Part shown: positions 52,952-61,548 of the stretch, one piece after another
Layout: each line of letters starts with the position of its first letter
Numbering within the stretch: the stretch's first letter is position 1
Assembly (NCBI GenBank): GCA_009691195.1
Contig: SHVA01000004.1
Coordinates: forward strand, 45,839 to 109,838
From: Solirubrobacterales bacterium
GTDB taxonomy: Bacteria > Actinomycetota > Thermoleophilia > Solirubrobacterales > 70-9
DNA: 64,000 nt
Reading direction: 5' to 3'
Notes under the pieces: model-generated
Told to the model about the DNA's origin: nothing
The model's database searches: none
The model's input: the letters and a program-made list of their open reading frames with translations, nothing else
Translations under genes and position numbers: made by a program

Positions 52952-53215
52952 TCAGGAGCCGAGCAGCTTGGCCTTCTGGGCTGCGAACTCCTCGTCGGTC
53001 AGCACGCCGCTCTGGTGCAGCTCGCCGAGCTCCTTGAGCTGCGCCATCGGGTCGGCGGCCGGCGCCGCAGCCGGAGCGGGGGGCCCTTGAGGCGCCGCCT
53101 GCTGCTCCTGCTCGGCCCAGCGGGCGTTCTGGCGGCGGGCGACGCGGCCGCTGACCGCGGTCGCCGTTCCGGCCACGACGGCCGTTCGTGCAACTCCTCG
53201 TACCAATCCTGGCAT
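52952..53215 (-). CDS. SHOCT-domain protein
   Basis: 87 residues. The C-terminus LKELGELHQSGVLTDEEFAAQKAKLLG is a SHOCT domain, a short oligomerisation motif found at the ends of many proteins. The N-terminal part MPGLVRGVARTAVVAGTATA is hydrophobic but not a clear helix, followed by basic and Pro/Ala-rich linkers. ATG 53215 has AGGGAGCAGG before it. It follows the DUF6325-like gene by 19 bases, a pairing common in actinobacteria. Function unknown. Confidence 0.82.
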   Translation of the reverse strand: MPGLVRGVARTAVVAGTATAVSGRVARRQNARWAEQEQQAAPQGPPAPAAAPAADPMAQLKELGELHQSGVLTDEEFAAQKAKLLGS

Positions 53216-53234
53216 TACCTGCTCCCTTCGCTGT

Positions 53235-53654
53235 CTAGGACTTGGCCTCGACGGCCTCCAGGGCCGCGAGGATCGCTTGGACGGGGATTCGCCCGCTGGC
53301 GACCAGCTGGCCGCCCGATCGGCGCACCGCGGCGGCGAACGGCGCCGCCCAGCGGTTCTCGTAGACGAGCAGCGCGGCGGAGGTGCCGGGCTCGAGCGCC
53401 TCACCCGCCTCGCTGACGTCGTCCTCAGAGAGTAGCCCCGACGACGCGCCCTCGAAGATCTTCAGCTCCTCGACCTGCTCGCCGAGATCGGAGATCTCCA
53501 CAGCGGCCACGGACCCGTCATCGCCCTTGGCGATGAAGGCGATATCGAGGATGCGGATCAGCCCGCGGTCCACGAGGTCGAGCAGCAGCGGCGCCGCCTC
53601 GCCGGTCGGCTGCCGACCCGGCCACTCGACGATCAGGTAGTCCACTGGGCCCAT
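53235..53654 (-). CDS. DUF6325-like protein
   Basis: 139 residues. It starts MGPVDYLIVEWPGRQPTGEAAP, then LIRILDIAFIAKGDDGSV, VEISDL and ALLVYENRWAAPFAAAVRRSGGQLVASGRI, the pattern of DUF1269/DUF6325-type small proteins. Soluble. ATG 53654 with GAAGAG before it is chosen; in-frame sequence upstream is low-complexity and unlikely coding. It leads the SHOCT gene. The 53655-53852 gap to rarA holds promoters only. Confidence 0.75.
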   Translation of the reverse strand: MGPVDYLIVEWPGRQPTGEAAPLLLDLVDRGLIRILDIAFIAKGDDGSVAAVEISDLGEQVEELKIFEGASSGLLSEDDVSEAGEALEPGTSAALLVYENRWAAPFAAAVRRSGGQLVASGRIPVQAILAALEAVEAKS

Positions 53655-53852
53655 CTCTTCGAGCTCTTCAACGCTCTCCGAGGTTGCCGAGTCGGGTCTT
53701 GGTCGGCCCCGAGGTCCCCGACGGCCCCGAGGTGATCTCGGTACCGGGCGCGAGGCCGTCGGTGACTTCGCACGCCCGTTCGTGGGCCAGGAGAAACGTT
53801 TGCGGGTCTTGCTCGCAGCTGGGCCGGAGCCGGGCGCCTTCATACTGGGGGC

Positions 53853-55193
53853 GTGGGCGAGGGCTCAGAGCCGCTGTTCGAGACGGAGTCGGACCCGGCA
53901 CCGACCGGCGCCGCCGCTGAGGGCGCGCCCCTCGCGGCGCGGCTTCGCCCGCGCGACCTGAGCGAGTTCAGCGGGCAGGGCGCCCTGCTCGCCGAGGGCT
54001 CGGCCCTGCGGACGGCGATCGAGTCCGGCGAGCCGCACTCGGCCGTCTTCTACGGCCCGCCGGGGACGGGCAAGACGACCCTGGCCCGGATCATCGCCGA
54101 GCGCGCCCGTGGCGCTTTCGAGGAGCTGTCGGCGGTCAACGCCGGGCGAGCCGAGGTCCGCGAGGTGATCGCTCGGGCGCGCGAGCGCCGCAAAGGGGGA
54201 CGGCCCACGATCTTCTTCCTCGACGAGATCCACCGCTTCAACAAGGGCCAGCAGGACGCGCTGCTGCCGGCCGTCGAGGAGGGCCTGGTGAGGCTGATCG
54301 GGGCCACCACCGAGAACCCCTACTTCGAGGTCAACTCCGCGCTGCTCTCGCGCTCCCAGATCTACGAGTTCCAGCCGCTGGCCCCGGATGAGGTCGAGGG
54401 CCTGCTGCGGCGGGCGTTGGAGGACCCCCGCGGGCTTCCTGAGGCGCCTCCCGTTTCCGACGAGGCGCTCGCGATGCTGGCCGAGCGCGCCGGCGGGGAC
54501 GCCCGGGTCGCGCTGGCGGGCTTGGAGCGGGCGGTCGAGAGCGCCGCCTCCGCGGGCGCGCCTGAGGTCGGGATGGCCGCGATCGAGGACGCCCTCCAGC
54601 GCAAGGCGCTGCTCTACGACAAGGGCGGCGACCGCCACTACGACTACATCTCGGCCTGGATCAAGGCGACGCGGGGCTCGGACGTGGACGCCTCCCTCTA
54701 CTACCTCGCGGTGATGCTGGAGGGCGGCGAGGATCCCCGTTTCATCGTGCGCCGGATGGTGATCTTCGCCTCGGAGGACGTCGGCAACGCCGACCCCCAG
54801 GCGCTCCTGGTCGCCACCGCGACGGGCGCGGCGGTTGACCGCGTCGGGCTCCCCGAATGCGCGCTCAACCTCGCCCAGGCCTGCGTCTACCTCGCCCTGG
54901 CGCCGAAGTCCAATGCCTCCTACGCGGCCCTGGGGAAGGCCCGGGGGCACGTTCGCGCGCATGGCGCCCAGGCGCCGCCCCCTCACCTCCAGGACGCGCA
55001 CTACCCCGGCGCGAGCGAGCTGGGGCGGGGCGAGGGCTACCGCTACCCCCACGACGAGCCCGAGGGGGTCGCCGACCAGCGGCTTCTGCCCGACGGCGTC
55101 GAGGAACTCTTCTACGAACCGAGCGGCCGTGGCTTCGAAGCGGCGCTCGCCGAACGCCTGGAACAGCTCCGAAAGCTCCTCGGGCGGGACTGA
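53853..55193 (+). CDS. rarA: Replication-associated recombination protein RarA (MgsA-like AAA+)
   Basis: 446 residues. AAA+ ATPase with Walker [16 protein letters not shown], Walker [16 protein letters not shown] and [11 protein letters not shown] (sensor 1), followed by the clamp-loader-like C-terminal region [20 protein letters not shown] and NAYPALLKAR-like [14 protein letters not shown]. It acts at stalled replication forks. GTG 53853 has CATACT six bases upstream (53841-53846), probably leaderless. 243 bases of non-coding sequence follow. Confidence 0.93.
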   Translation: MGEGSEPLFETESDPAPTGAAAEGAPLAARLRPRDLSEFSGQGALLAEGSALRTAIESGEPHSAVFYGPPGTGKTTLARIIAERARGAFEELSAVNAGRAEVREVIARARERRKGGRPTIFFLDEIHRFNKGQQDALLPAVEEGLVRLIGATTENPYFEVNSALLSRSQIYEFQPLAPDEVEGLLRRALEDPRGLPEAPPVSDEALAMLAERAGGDARVALAGLERAVESAASAGAPEVGMAAIEDALQRKALLYDKGGDRHYDYISAWIKATRGSDVDASLYYLAVMLEGGEDPRFIVRRMVIFASEDVGNADPQALLVATATGAAVDRVGLPECALNLAQACVYLALAPKSNASYAALGKARGHVRAHGAQAPPPHLQDAHYPGASELGRGEGYRYPHDEPEGVADQRLLPDGVEELFYEPSGRGFEAALAERLEQLRKLLGRD

Positions 55194-55288
55194 AAACCCG
55201 CAACTTTGCCCGGCCTGGGCGTGTTCTATGGCCGTCTGCCGCTCCGGCAGGGAAGGGGAGGTTCTCCCGAGCTGATGCGTCGATAGCC

Positions 55289-55340
55289 GGGGAGTGGACT
55301 CAGGAGGCCGGGTGGCGGGGAGTGGACTCAGGAGGCCGGG
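55289..55340. repeat. Two 24-bp direct repeats, period 28
   Basis: Identical 24-base copies at 55289-55312 and 55317-55340, separated by TGGC. The second copy continues into the terminator stem at 55333. The repeat lies between rarA and the aldehyde dehydrogenase gene and encodes nothing evident. Bases 55194-55288 show no gene. Confidence 0.85.
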
Positions 55341-55370
55341 AGCACGTAAGTGCTTCCGGCCTTTCTGTTT
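55333..55370 (+). terminator. Intrinsic terminator after rarA
   Basis: A 13-bp stem (55333-55345 with 55350-55362, one G-U pair) with loop GTAA, followed by TTCTGTTT. It is the best-formed plus-strand intrinsic terminator apart from the one after groEL. It lies 140 bases after the rarA stop. Confidence 0.85.
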
Positions 55371-55397
55371 GTCGGTGTCGCTTTCGTCGAGGGGTCC

Positions 55398-55403
55398 TAG
55401 AAT
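55398..55403 (+). promoter_or_regulatory. -10 element for aldehyde dehydrogenase gene
   Basis: TAGAAT, followed by a leader of about 27 bases containing GAGAGGTGACGG before ATG 55437. No convincing -35. Confidence 0.5.
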
Positions 55404-55436
55404 CGCCGGGACGGCGATCGAGAGAGGTGACGGCAG

Positions 55437-57164
55437 ATGGCGACGAGCAAATCCGGAAAGAGCAGCGGGGGACGAAGCGCTACCACGACCTCGAGCAACG
55501 GGATGGGGCGCAACGCGAAAGGCAGGTCCGCGAGCTCAGCGGCGGCCAAGAAGCGCTCCTCCGCCTCCGTTATGTCGAAGGCCTCCACCAACGGCAAGGT
55601 CGCCGAGCTCCAGTCCTTCAACCCCGCCACGGGCGAGCTGATCGGCGCCGTCGAGACGATCACGCCCCGCAAGCTGCAGGGCGTCGTGGATGACGTCGCC
55701 GAGGTGCAGCCCTTCTGGGCGCAGCTCTCGCTCGATGACCGCGCCCGCTACATCGGCAGGGCGGCCGACACCCTCCTTGACGAGATCGACGATCTCGCGG
55801 AGCTGCTCAGCCGAGAGCAGGGCAAGCCACGGGTCGAGAGCTACACGATGGAGCTGGTCCCCACCCTTGACGGCCTGCGCTGGATCGCCGCCAACGGGCC
55901 GGACATCATCGGCGACGAGAAGGTCCCGATCTCGCAGGCGATCATGATGACCAAGAGCGGCCGCTTCGCCTTCGAGCCGATCGGCGTGGTCGGCGTGATC
56001 GCCCCCTGGAACTACCCCTGGTCGATCCCCTTCACCGAAGTGGCGATGGCGCTGATGGCCGGCAACGGCGTGGTCCTGAAGCCCGCCAGCCTCACCCCGC
56101 TGATCGGCGACCGGATAGCCGCCCTGTTCGAGAGGGCCGGCTTCCCAGAGGGCCTGGTCCGCAGCGTCCACGGCGGCGGCAAGATCGGCGACGCGCTGGT
56201 CAAGTCCTCCGCCGGAAAGATCTTCTTCACCGGCTCCGTCGAGGTCGGCCGAAAGGTCGGCGTTGAGGCGGCCAAGCGGATGAAGGGCTCGGTGCTGGAG
56301 CTGGGTGGCAAGGACCCCCAGATCGTCTGCGCCGACGCCGACCTCGCCAATGCCATCTCCGGGGCGGTCTGGGGCGGCTTCGCCAACGCCGGGCAGACCT
56401 GCTCGGGCATCGAGCGGACCTACGTGCTGAGCCAGGTCGCCGATCGCTTCATCGAGGGCGTCGTTCGGGAGACCGAGCGGCTCACGGTGGGCGACCCGCT
56501 CGACTGGTCGACGGAGATCGGCCCGATGGTCTCCGATGACCAGGCCAAGCTCGTCACCGAGCTGGTTGACGACGCGCTCGCCAACGGGGCCGAGCGGCTC
56601 TGCGGCGGGCCCCAGAAGGTCAAGGGAATGAAGGGCAGCTTCATCGCCCCCACCGTCCTCACCGGCGTCACCCACGAGATGCGGATCATGCGCGAGGAGA
56701 TCTTCGGCCCCGTGCTCCCGATCGTGACCGTCGAGAGCGAGGAGGAGGCCATCAAGCTCGCCAACGACTCCGAGTTCGGCCTCGGCGCCTCGGTCTGGAC
56801 GCGCGACCGTGAGAAGGGCGAGCGGATGTCGCGCCGGATCGAGTCGGGGATGGTCTGGATCAACGACCACTCCTTCTCCCACGGCGCCTGCCAGTGCTCC
56901 TGGGGCGGGGTCAAGGACTCGGGACTCGGTCGCTCCCACTCGAAGTTCGGCTTCTACGAGTGCGTCAACGTGAAGCTGGTCACCTGGGAGCCGGGCCGCA
57001 CCCGCGACATCTGGTGGCAGCCCTACGACCAGACCCTGGGGCAGGCGATCCGCTCCTCCGCCAAGCTCCTCTATGGCCGCAACGGCGGCCGCCTGCAGGC
57101 GCTGCGCGAGGGGATCGGCCCCCTGATCGAGGTCGGCCGACGCACGCTGCGCAAGGGCCTCTAG
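55437..57164 (+). CDS. Aldehyde dehydrogenase (SSADH-like) with basic N-terminal tail
   Basis: 575 residues. The catalytic part has IAPWNYPWSIPFTEVA, FTGSVEVGRKVG, Glu in VLELGGKDP and Cys in NAGQTCSGIERTY, ending WINDHSFSHGACQCSWGGVKDSG. Most similar in pattern to succinate-semialdehyde or broad aldehyde dehydrogenases. Residues 1-54 before the domain are Ser, Lys, Arg and Gly-rich (MATSKSGKSSGGRSATTTS and SASSAAAKKRSSASVMSKAS), an extension unusual in the family. ATG 55437 has a spaced GAGAGG ribosome-binding site, which supports translation of the tail; ATG 55572 is an alternative. Confidence 0.87.
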   Translation: MATSKSGKSSGGRSATTTSSNGMGRNAKGRSASSAAAKKRSSASVMSKASTNGKVAELQSFNPATGELIGAVETITPRKLQGVVDDVAEVQPFWAQLSLDDRARYIGRAADTLLDEIDDLAELLSREQGKPRVESYTMELVPTLDGLRWIAANGPDIIGDEKVPISQAIMMTKSGRFAFEPIGVVGVIAPWNYPWSIPFTEVAMALMAGNGVVLKPASLTPLIGDRIAALFERAGFPEGLVRSVHGGGKIGDALVKSSAGKIFFTGSVEVGRKVGVEAAKRMKGSVLELGGKDPQIVCADADLANAISGAVWGGFANAGQTCSGIERTYVLSQVADRFIEGVVRETERLTVGDPLDWSTEIGPMVSDDQAKLVTELVDDALANGAERLCGGPQKVKGMKGSFIAPTVLTGVTHEMRIMREEIFGPVLPIVTVESEEEAIKLANDSEFGLGASVWTRDREKGERMSRRIESGMVWINDHSFSHGACQCSWGGVKDSGLGRSHSKFGFYECVNVKLVTWEPGRTRDIWWQPYDQTLGQAIRSSAKLLYGRNGGRLQALREGIGPLIEVGRRTLRKGL

Positions 57165-57189
57165 CGCCGGCGGAACCGCGCGCGCTCCG

Positions 57190-57867
57190 TCAGGGGCGCC
57201 AGCGTACGTGCATGTGGTCGTCGTGGTTGGGCCAGGTCATGACCACGCCCCTGGGACCGTGGAGAGAGGTGTGCTCACCGACGAAGACGTACTGGGCGCC
57301 GGCCTTGACGAAGCCGTTGAGCAGCGCCTGCGCGAGCCCGAAGTTCGCCTGGTCACTGCGCTTGACCCCCCGCTCGAGCAGGTCCAGGCGCGGGTAGTAG
57401 ACATCCGCGTCGAGTCCGTTCTGGTGGGAGGCGTGGCCGAGGCCGCCGAAGCGCGCGCCGAAGAAGCCTCCCCGGCGGCGGCTGAGGTCGCCGATGCCGA
57501 TCCGCGGCGCCGCGCGGTGGGCACGCCTGAACCTGCAGATCACCCGCAGGGTCCGGTCCACCGTCGTGAAGGCCGCCCAGCGGCGCCAGCCCCTGTCGGG
57601 GACGCGGCGCAGGATCGGGTCCCAGCTGAAGTGATCGGGCCCGTCGGCCGGGAGCCGTACGCCGGCGACCAGGCGGCCATCGTTGGTGGCGCCCACGGAC
57701 TTTGACGGGCGCCACTGGACCTGCGAGCGCGAACAGGGTGCGACCGCCTCGACCGAGGTCCCCGTACCGCTGCCGCCGAGCGCCGCGGCTCCCGCTCCAA
57801 CCACCGCAATCACGACCGCCAGCGGCACGCTCAATCCCAGAGCGATTGGCCGTCTCACCGCCCCCAC
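57190..57867 (-). CDS. Penicillin-insensitive murein endopeptidase-like protein
   Basis: 225 residues. Residues ~7-32 (PIALGLSVPLAVVIAVVGAG) form a signal peptide. GGLGHASHQNGLDADVYYP and WPNHDDHMHVRW carry the His and Asp zinc ligands of the LAS/M74 endopeptidase fold (MepA-like), which cleaves D-alanyl-meso-diaminopimelyl bonds in peptidoglycan. The N-terminal half contains DHFSWDPILRRVPDRGWR. Extracellular or wall-associated. Divergent from the ccm operon with only 23 bases between. Confidence 0.82.
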   Translation of the reverse strand: MGAVRRPIALGLSVPLAVVIAVVGAGAAALGGSGTGTSVEAVAPCSRSQVQWRPSKSVGATNDGRLVAGVRLPADGPDHFSWDPILRRVPDRGWRRWAAFTTVDRTLRVICRFRRAHRAAPRIGIGDLSRRRGGFFGARFGGLGHASHQNGLDADVYYPRLDLLERGVKRSDQANFGLAQALLNGFVKAGAQYVFVGEHTSLHGPRGVVMTWPNHDDHMHVRWRP

Positions 57868-57890
57868 GGTAGCCGTGCCACCCTAATTGC

Positions 57891-58562
57891 GTGGAAGCTG
57901 CCACCCAGGACCCGACGACGCCTCCCGAGACCTCCCCGGGCCAGCCGGCGCTGGCCCTCGAGGGCCTCAGCCGCGACTTCGGCGATCGCGTCGCACTGGG
58001 GCCCGTCAGCGCCGAGCTCGCCGCCGGCCAGACGCTCGCGGTGCTGGGTCGAAACGGCGCGGGCAAGTCAACCCTGTTGCGCATCCTCGCCGGGCTGCTG
58101 CGCCCGAGCGGAGGGGAGGCGCGCGTGCTCGGCTGCCGGCTGCCGGGCGAGACCTGGCGGCTGCGGGGCCGCGTCGGCTACCTCGGCCACCGCCCGCTGC
58201 TCTACCGCGACCTCTCGCCCCGAGAGAACCTTGTGTTCACCGCCCGCCTCCACAAGCTGGAGCTCGCGGAGGCCGAGCGGCGGATCGGAGAGCTGCTTGC
58301 CCACGTCGGCATGGAGCGGCGGGCGAACTCGCGTGTGGCCGAGCTCTCGGCGGGGATGGTCCAGCGCGTGGACATCTGCCGCTGCGTCCTCAACCGGCCC
58401 GAGCTGCTGCTGCTCGACGAGCCCGACTCCCACCTCGACCAGGAGGCTCGGGAGCTGATCGAGCCACTGATCTCGGCTACCGGGACCCGCGCGCGGGTGC
58501 TCGTCAGCCACGACCGCGAGCGGGCACTCGCCGCCGCCGACCTGATGCTGGAGCTGGGATGA
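57891..58562 (+). CDS. ccmA: Heme exporter ATP-binding protein CcmA
   Basis: 223-residue ABC ATPase. Walker A LGRNGAGKSTLLRILAG, signature ELSAGMVQRVDICRC and Walker B LLLLDEPDSHLD, with SHDRERAL as H-loop. The short size and downstream ccmB identify it as CcmA of the cytochrome c maturation (system I) exporter. GTG start; CACCCT six bases upstream. First gene of the ccm-hem operon. Confidence 0.88.
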   Translation: MEAATQDPTTPPETSPGQPALALEGLSRDFGDRVALGPVSAELAAGQTLAVLGRNGAGKSTLLRILAGLLRPSGGEARVLGCRLPGETWRLRGRVGYLGHRPLLYRDLSPRENLVFTARLHKLELAEAERRIGELLAHVGMERRANSRVAELSAGMVQRVDICRCVLNRPELLLLDEPDSHLDQEARELIEPLISATGTRARVLVSHDRERALAAADLMLELG

Positions 58563-59227
58563 GCGCACTCGGCGCAATCCTCGGCAAGGACCTCCGGGTG
58601 GAGCTGCGCACGCTGCGCTCGCTGCCCGCGATGGCGCTGTTTGCGACTGCGATCTTCATCTCCTTCCGCTTCGCCCTCGATCGCACCTCCCTCGAGGGCG
58701 ACCTCGCCGCCGGCGTCCTGGTGACCACGATCCTGCTCGCGGCCCTGCTGGCGGTGAGCCGGCTGTTCGTGAGCGAGAGCGAGGAGGGCGGCTTCGACCT
58801 GATCCGGCTGGCGCCGGTGGACCGCACCGCCCTGTTCGCGGCCAAGGCGGCAGCGCTCTGGATCTACCTCGCGGCGCTGGAGCTGGTCGCGGTTCCGCTC
58901 TTCGCCCTCTTCTTCCTCGACAGCGGCGCCGGGCTGCTGCCGCTTGTCGCCGTGCTGGTCCTCGTCAACGTGGGGCTGGCCGCGACCGGGGCGCTGATTT
59001 CCACGATCGCAACGATGTCAACGGCCCGCGACCTGCTGGCCCCGCTGATCATGCTTCCGCTGCTGATCCCCCTCGTGATCGCCGCCTCGGGAGCGGTCGA
59101 GCCGCTGCTCGACGCCGGCGGGCCTGGCTATCACCACTTCGGGAGATGGCTGGCAGTGCTCGGCCTCTACGATTTGGTCTTCCTCGCCGTCGGCTACGCG
59201 GTCTTCGACTTCCTGCTCGAGGACTGA
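58559..59227 (+). CDS. ccmB: Heme exporter permease CcmB
   Basis: 222-residue membrane protein with six hydrophobic helices. LGAILGKDLRVELRTLRSLPAM opens, then FRFALDRTSLEGDLAAGVLV, FVSESEEGGFDLIRLAPVDR (a conserved CcmB loop) and PLIMLPLLIPLVIAASGAV. Forms the membrane channel with CcmA. Start overlaps the ccmA stop (ATGA). The CcmC gene follows after 18 bases. Confidence 0.87.
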   Translation: MSALGAILGKDLRVELRTLRSLPAMALFATAIFISFRFALDRTSLEGDLAAGVLVTTILLAALLAVSRLFVSESEEGGFDLIRLAPVDRTALFAAKAAALWIYLAALELVAVPLFALFFLDSGAGLLPLVAVLVLVNVGLAATGALISTIATMSTARDLLAPLIMLPLLIPLVIAASGAVEPLLDAGGPGYHHFGRWLAVLGLYDLVFLAVGYAVFDFLLED

Positions 59228-59245
59228 GGCGGCGGCGGAGCCAAG

Positions 59246-60025
59246 ATGAGACCCAGCCTTCGCACACTCGCGATAGCCGCCGTGGCGACAATCGTCACCG
59301 GCTACGCAATGGTCTTCTTCTCCGCGCCCCTCGACGTCGAGGGGTTCGTCCAGAAGATCTTCTACCTGCACGTGCCGCTGGCGATCTGCGCCCTGGTGGG
59401 ATTCATCGTCGCCGCCATCCACGCGATCCGGCATCTGCGCACCAATGACCCGGTGCACGACGCGCGCGCCTACGTCTCGATCCACCTCTCGGTCATCTTC
59501 GGCGTCGGGGTGCTTCTGACGGGCGCCATCTGGGCCAAGGCGATGTGGGGCAAGTGGTGGGTCTGGGACGAGCCGACCCTGGTCAGCTTCCTGATCGTCT
59601 TCCTTCTCTACTGCACCTACTACCCGCTGCGCTACGCGATCGAGGACCGCGAGCGCCAGGCGCGCTATTCGTCGGTCTTCGCAATCACCGCCGGCGCCTT
59701 CGTCCCGCTCAACTTCCTCGCGGTCCGGCTCGCCGAGCCGCTGATCCATCCGCGCACCTTCTCCTCCAGCGGCGGGCTACCCGGCGAGATGATGTTCACC
59801 TTCCTCGTCTGCCTGGCCGGGATGGCGCTGCTCTGGGTGGCGCTGGTCCGCTTCGAGCTCGCCTCCAAGGGCGCCAAGGCCGACCTCGGCCGGCTGCGGC
59901 GCGCGCTCGAGGGTGAGGACCGCCCGCCCGCTCCCGCCCGCGCGACGATCGCGCCCGCGCACGTCTCGATGCTGCGCTCCGACGACGAGGCGGCCCGCTC
60001 GCCCAGGCCGCCGGGGGCCGTCTGA
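59246..60025 (+). CDS. ccmC: Heme-handling protein CcmC
   Basis: 259 residues. The WWD motif WGKWWVWDEPTLVS (101-114) is diagnostic of CcmC/CcmF-type heme proteins; six helices and His42 (FYLHVP) and a later His (LIHPRTF) are likely heme ligands. It presents heme to the chaperone CcmE. The C-terminal ~55 residues form a soluble Ala/Arg-rich extension not usual in CcmC. Its stop overlaps the next start (TGATG). Confidence 0.92.
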   Translation: MRPSLRTLAIAAVATIVTGYAMVFFSAPLDVEGFVQKIFYLHVPLAICALVGFIVAAIHAIRHLRTNDPVHDARAYVSIHLSVIFGVGVLLTGAIWAKAMWGKWWVWDEPTLVSFLIVFLLYCTYYPLRYAIEDRERQARYSSVFAITAGAFVPLNFLAVRLAEPLIHPRTFSSSGGLPGEMMFTFLVCLAGMALLWVALVRFELASKGAKADLGRLRRALEGEDRPPAPARATIAPAHVSMLRSDDEAARSPRPPGAV

Positions 60026-60204
60026 TGCCCGCGCTGCCCCTCGACGAGGCCGGCAAGTACGTTGCCGGCGCCTACCTGGTCTTCCTCGCCCTGATCCTGA
60101 TCTACGTCGCGATCATGGCCGCCAAGCTCCAGCGCATCCAGCGAGAGCTTCGCGAGCTTGCGGTTCTGGCCGAGGGCGAGGGCTCGGAGGGGAAGGGCCG
60201 ATGA
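60025..60204 (+). CDS. ccmD: CcmD-like single-helix protein
   Basis: 59 residues: one membrane helix (YVAGAYLVFLALILIYVAIM) followed by a basic helix KLQRIQRELRELAV. The size, topology and place after ccmC fit CcmD, which stabilises CcmC-CcmE complexes. Overlaps ccmC by TGATG and hemA by ATGA. CcmD sequences vary widely, so the call relies on context. Confidence 0.8.
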   Translation: MPALPLDEAGKYVAGAYLVFLALILIYVAIMAAKLQRIQRELRELAVLAEGEGSEGKGR

Positions 60205-61544
60205 GCGGACTGCTCGCGCTCGGAGCCTCACACCGCACGGCACCGCTCGAGCTCCGTGAGCGGCTGGCGCTGACCGAGGGCGCCGCCGCCGGGGTGCTCC
60301 GCAGGCTGGTCTCCGAGGATGAGATCAGCGAGGCCGCGGCGATCTCGACCTGCAACCGGACCGAGCTCTACGTCGTCGGCGCCGACCCGGTCGAGGCCGA
60401 GTCGGCAGCGCTCGGGGTCCTGGCCCGTGAAGCCGACACCCCGCCGACCGAGCTGCTCGGCCCGCTCTACTCGCTGCGGGACGCGGACGCCGCGCGCCAC
60501 CTCTTCCGTGTCACGACCGGCCTCGAGTCGATGATCATCGGCGAGGCCGAGATCCAGGGCCAGGTGAAGCGCTCCTACGAGCTGGCGCTCGTCGAGGGCG
60601 CAACCGGCCCCGTGCTCAACCACCTCTTCCGCGGCGCCCTGGCCGCCGGCAAGCGGGCGCGAACCGCCACCGCCGTGGGCGAGAAGGGCGTCTCGGTCTC
60701 CTCGGTGGCCGTCGAGCTGGCCCAGCGCAGCCTCGGCGACCTCGGCAGCCGCCGCGTCCTGCTGGTCGGCGCGGGCGAGACCTCGGAGCTGACCGCCCGC
60801 GCCCTTGCGGCGCGAGGGGTGGAGGCCGTCTTCATCGCCAATCGCCGCCACAACCGCGCCATCGGGCTCGCCGAGCACTTCGGCGGAGAGGCCGTCCGGA
60901 TCGATGAGATGCCCGTCCAGCTCGAGCGGGCCGACATCGTCGTTTCGACCACCAATTCCCCGCACAACATCATCGAGCGCGGCGAGCTGGAGCTCGTCAT
61001 GAAGGCTCGCGAGTGGCGGCCGCTGCTGATGATCGACCTCGCCGTGCCTCGCGACATCGACCCCGCCTGTCGCGAGATCGAGGGGGTGAGCCTCCACGAC
61101 GTCGACGACGTGCAGGCCCTGGTGGAGCGAAACGCCTCGGGGCGACAGGCCGAGGCGAGGCTGGCCGAGGGCATCCTCGAGGCCGAGCTGGCGCGCTTTG
61201 AGCGCTGGCTCGGCTCCCAGGAGGTGACGCCGACCGTGGCGGCGCTGCGCGAGCGCGCGGACCGGATCGTCGAGCAGGTCCTGGCCGAGAACCAGCACCG
61301 CTGGCAGTCGCTGAGCGACGACGACCGCGAGCGGCTGGGACTGATGGCCCGGGCCGTCGCAAGCCGGCTGCTGCACGAGCCGACCGTGCGCCTCAAGGGG
61401 CTCGCGGACCGCGAGGACTCCTACCTGCAGGTGAGCGTCATTCGCGAGCTGTTCGGATTGGACGCCGGGACCGAGCCCGGCGAGGGCTCCGACGCGAAGG
61501 TCTCCTCCCTCGAGGAGCGACGCCGCGGCGGAAGAGCGCGGTAG
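60201..61544 (+). CDS. hemA: Glutamyl-tRNA reductase
   Basis: 447 residues. Catalytic Cys51 in AISTCNRTELYVVG, GLESMIIGEAEIQGQVK, the NADPH domain VLLVGAGETSELTARAL and NRRHNRA, and a C-terminal dimerisation helix. It makes glutamate-1-semialdehyde, the first committed step of tetrapyrrole synthesis by the C5 route. The start ATG overlaps the CcmD stop (ATGA). hemC follows after four bases. Confidence 0.95.
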   Translation: MSGLLALGASHRTAPLELRERLALTEGAAAGVLRRLVSEDEISEAAAISTCNRTELYVVGADPVEAESAALGVLAREADTPPTELLGPLYSLRDADAARHLFRVTTGLESMIIGEAEIQGQVKRSYELALVEGATGPVLNHLFRGALAAGKRARTATAVGEKGVSVSSVAVELAQRSLGDLGSRRVLLVGAGETSELTARALAARGVEAVFIANRRHNRAIGLAEHFGGEAVRIDEMPVQLERADIVVSTTNSPHNIIERGELELVMKAREWRPLLMIDLAVPRDIDPACREIEGVSLHDVDDVQALVERNASGRQAEARLAEGILEAELARFERWLGSQEVTPTVAALRERADRIVEQVLAENQHRWQSLSDDDRERLGLMARAVASRLLHEPTVRLKGLADREDSYLQVSVIRELFGLDAGTEPGEGSDAKVSSLEERRRGGRAR

Positions 61545-61548
61545 GCCG

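Noticed and set aside
53655..53852. N-terminal extension of the DUF6325-like gene (open frame to 53843)
   Set aside because: The extra residues are low-complexity, homology starts at MGPVDYL (53654) where a ribosome-binding site is present, and the region overlaps the rarA promoter.
55194..55436. SRP RNA, RNase P RNA or 6S RNA between rarA and the aldehyde dehydrogenase gene
   Set aside because: None of the conserved cores of these RNAs is present; only a repeat and a terminator are supported.
57165..57189. Terminator after the 55437 aldehyde dehydrogenase gene
   Set aside because: Only 25 GC-rich bases separate the convergent genes and no stable stem was found.
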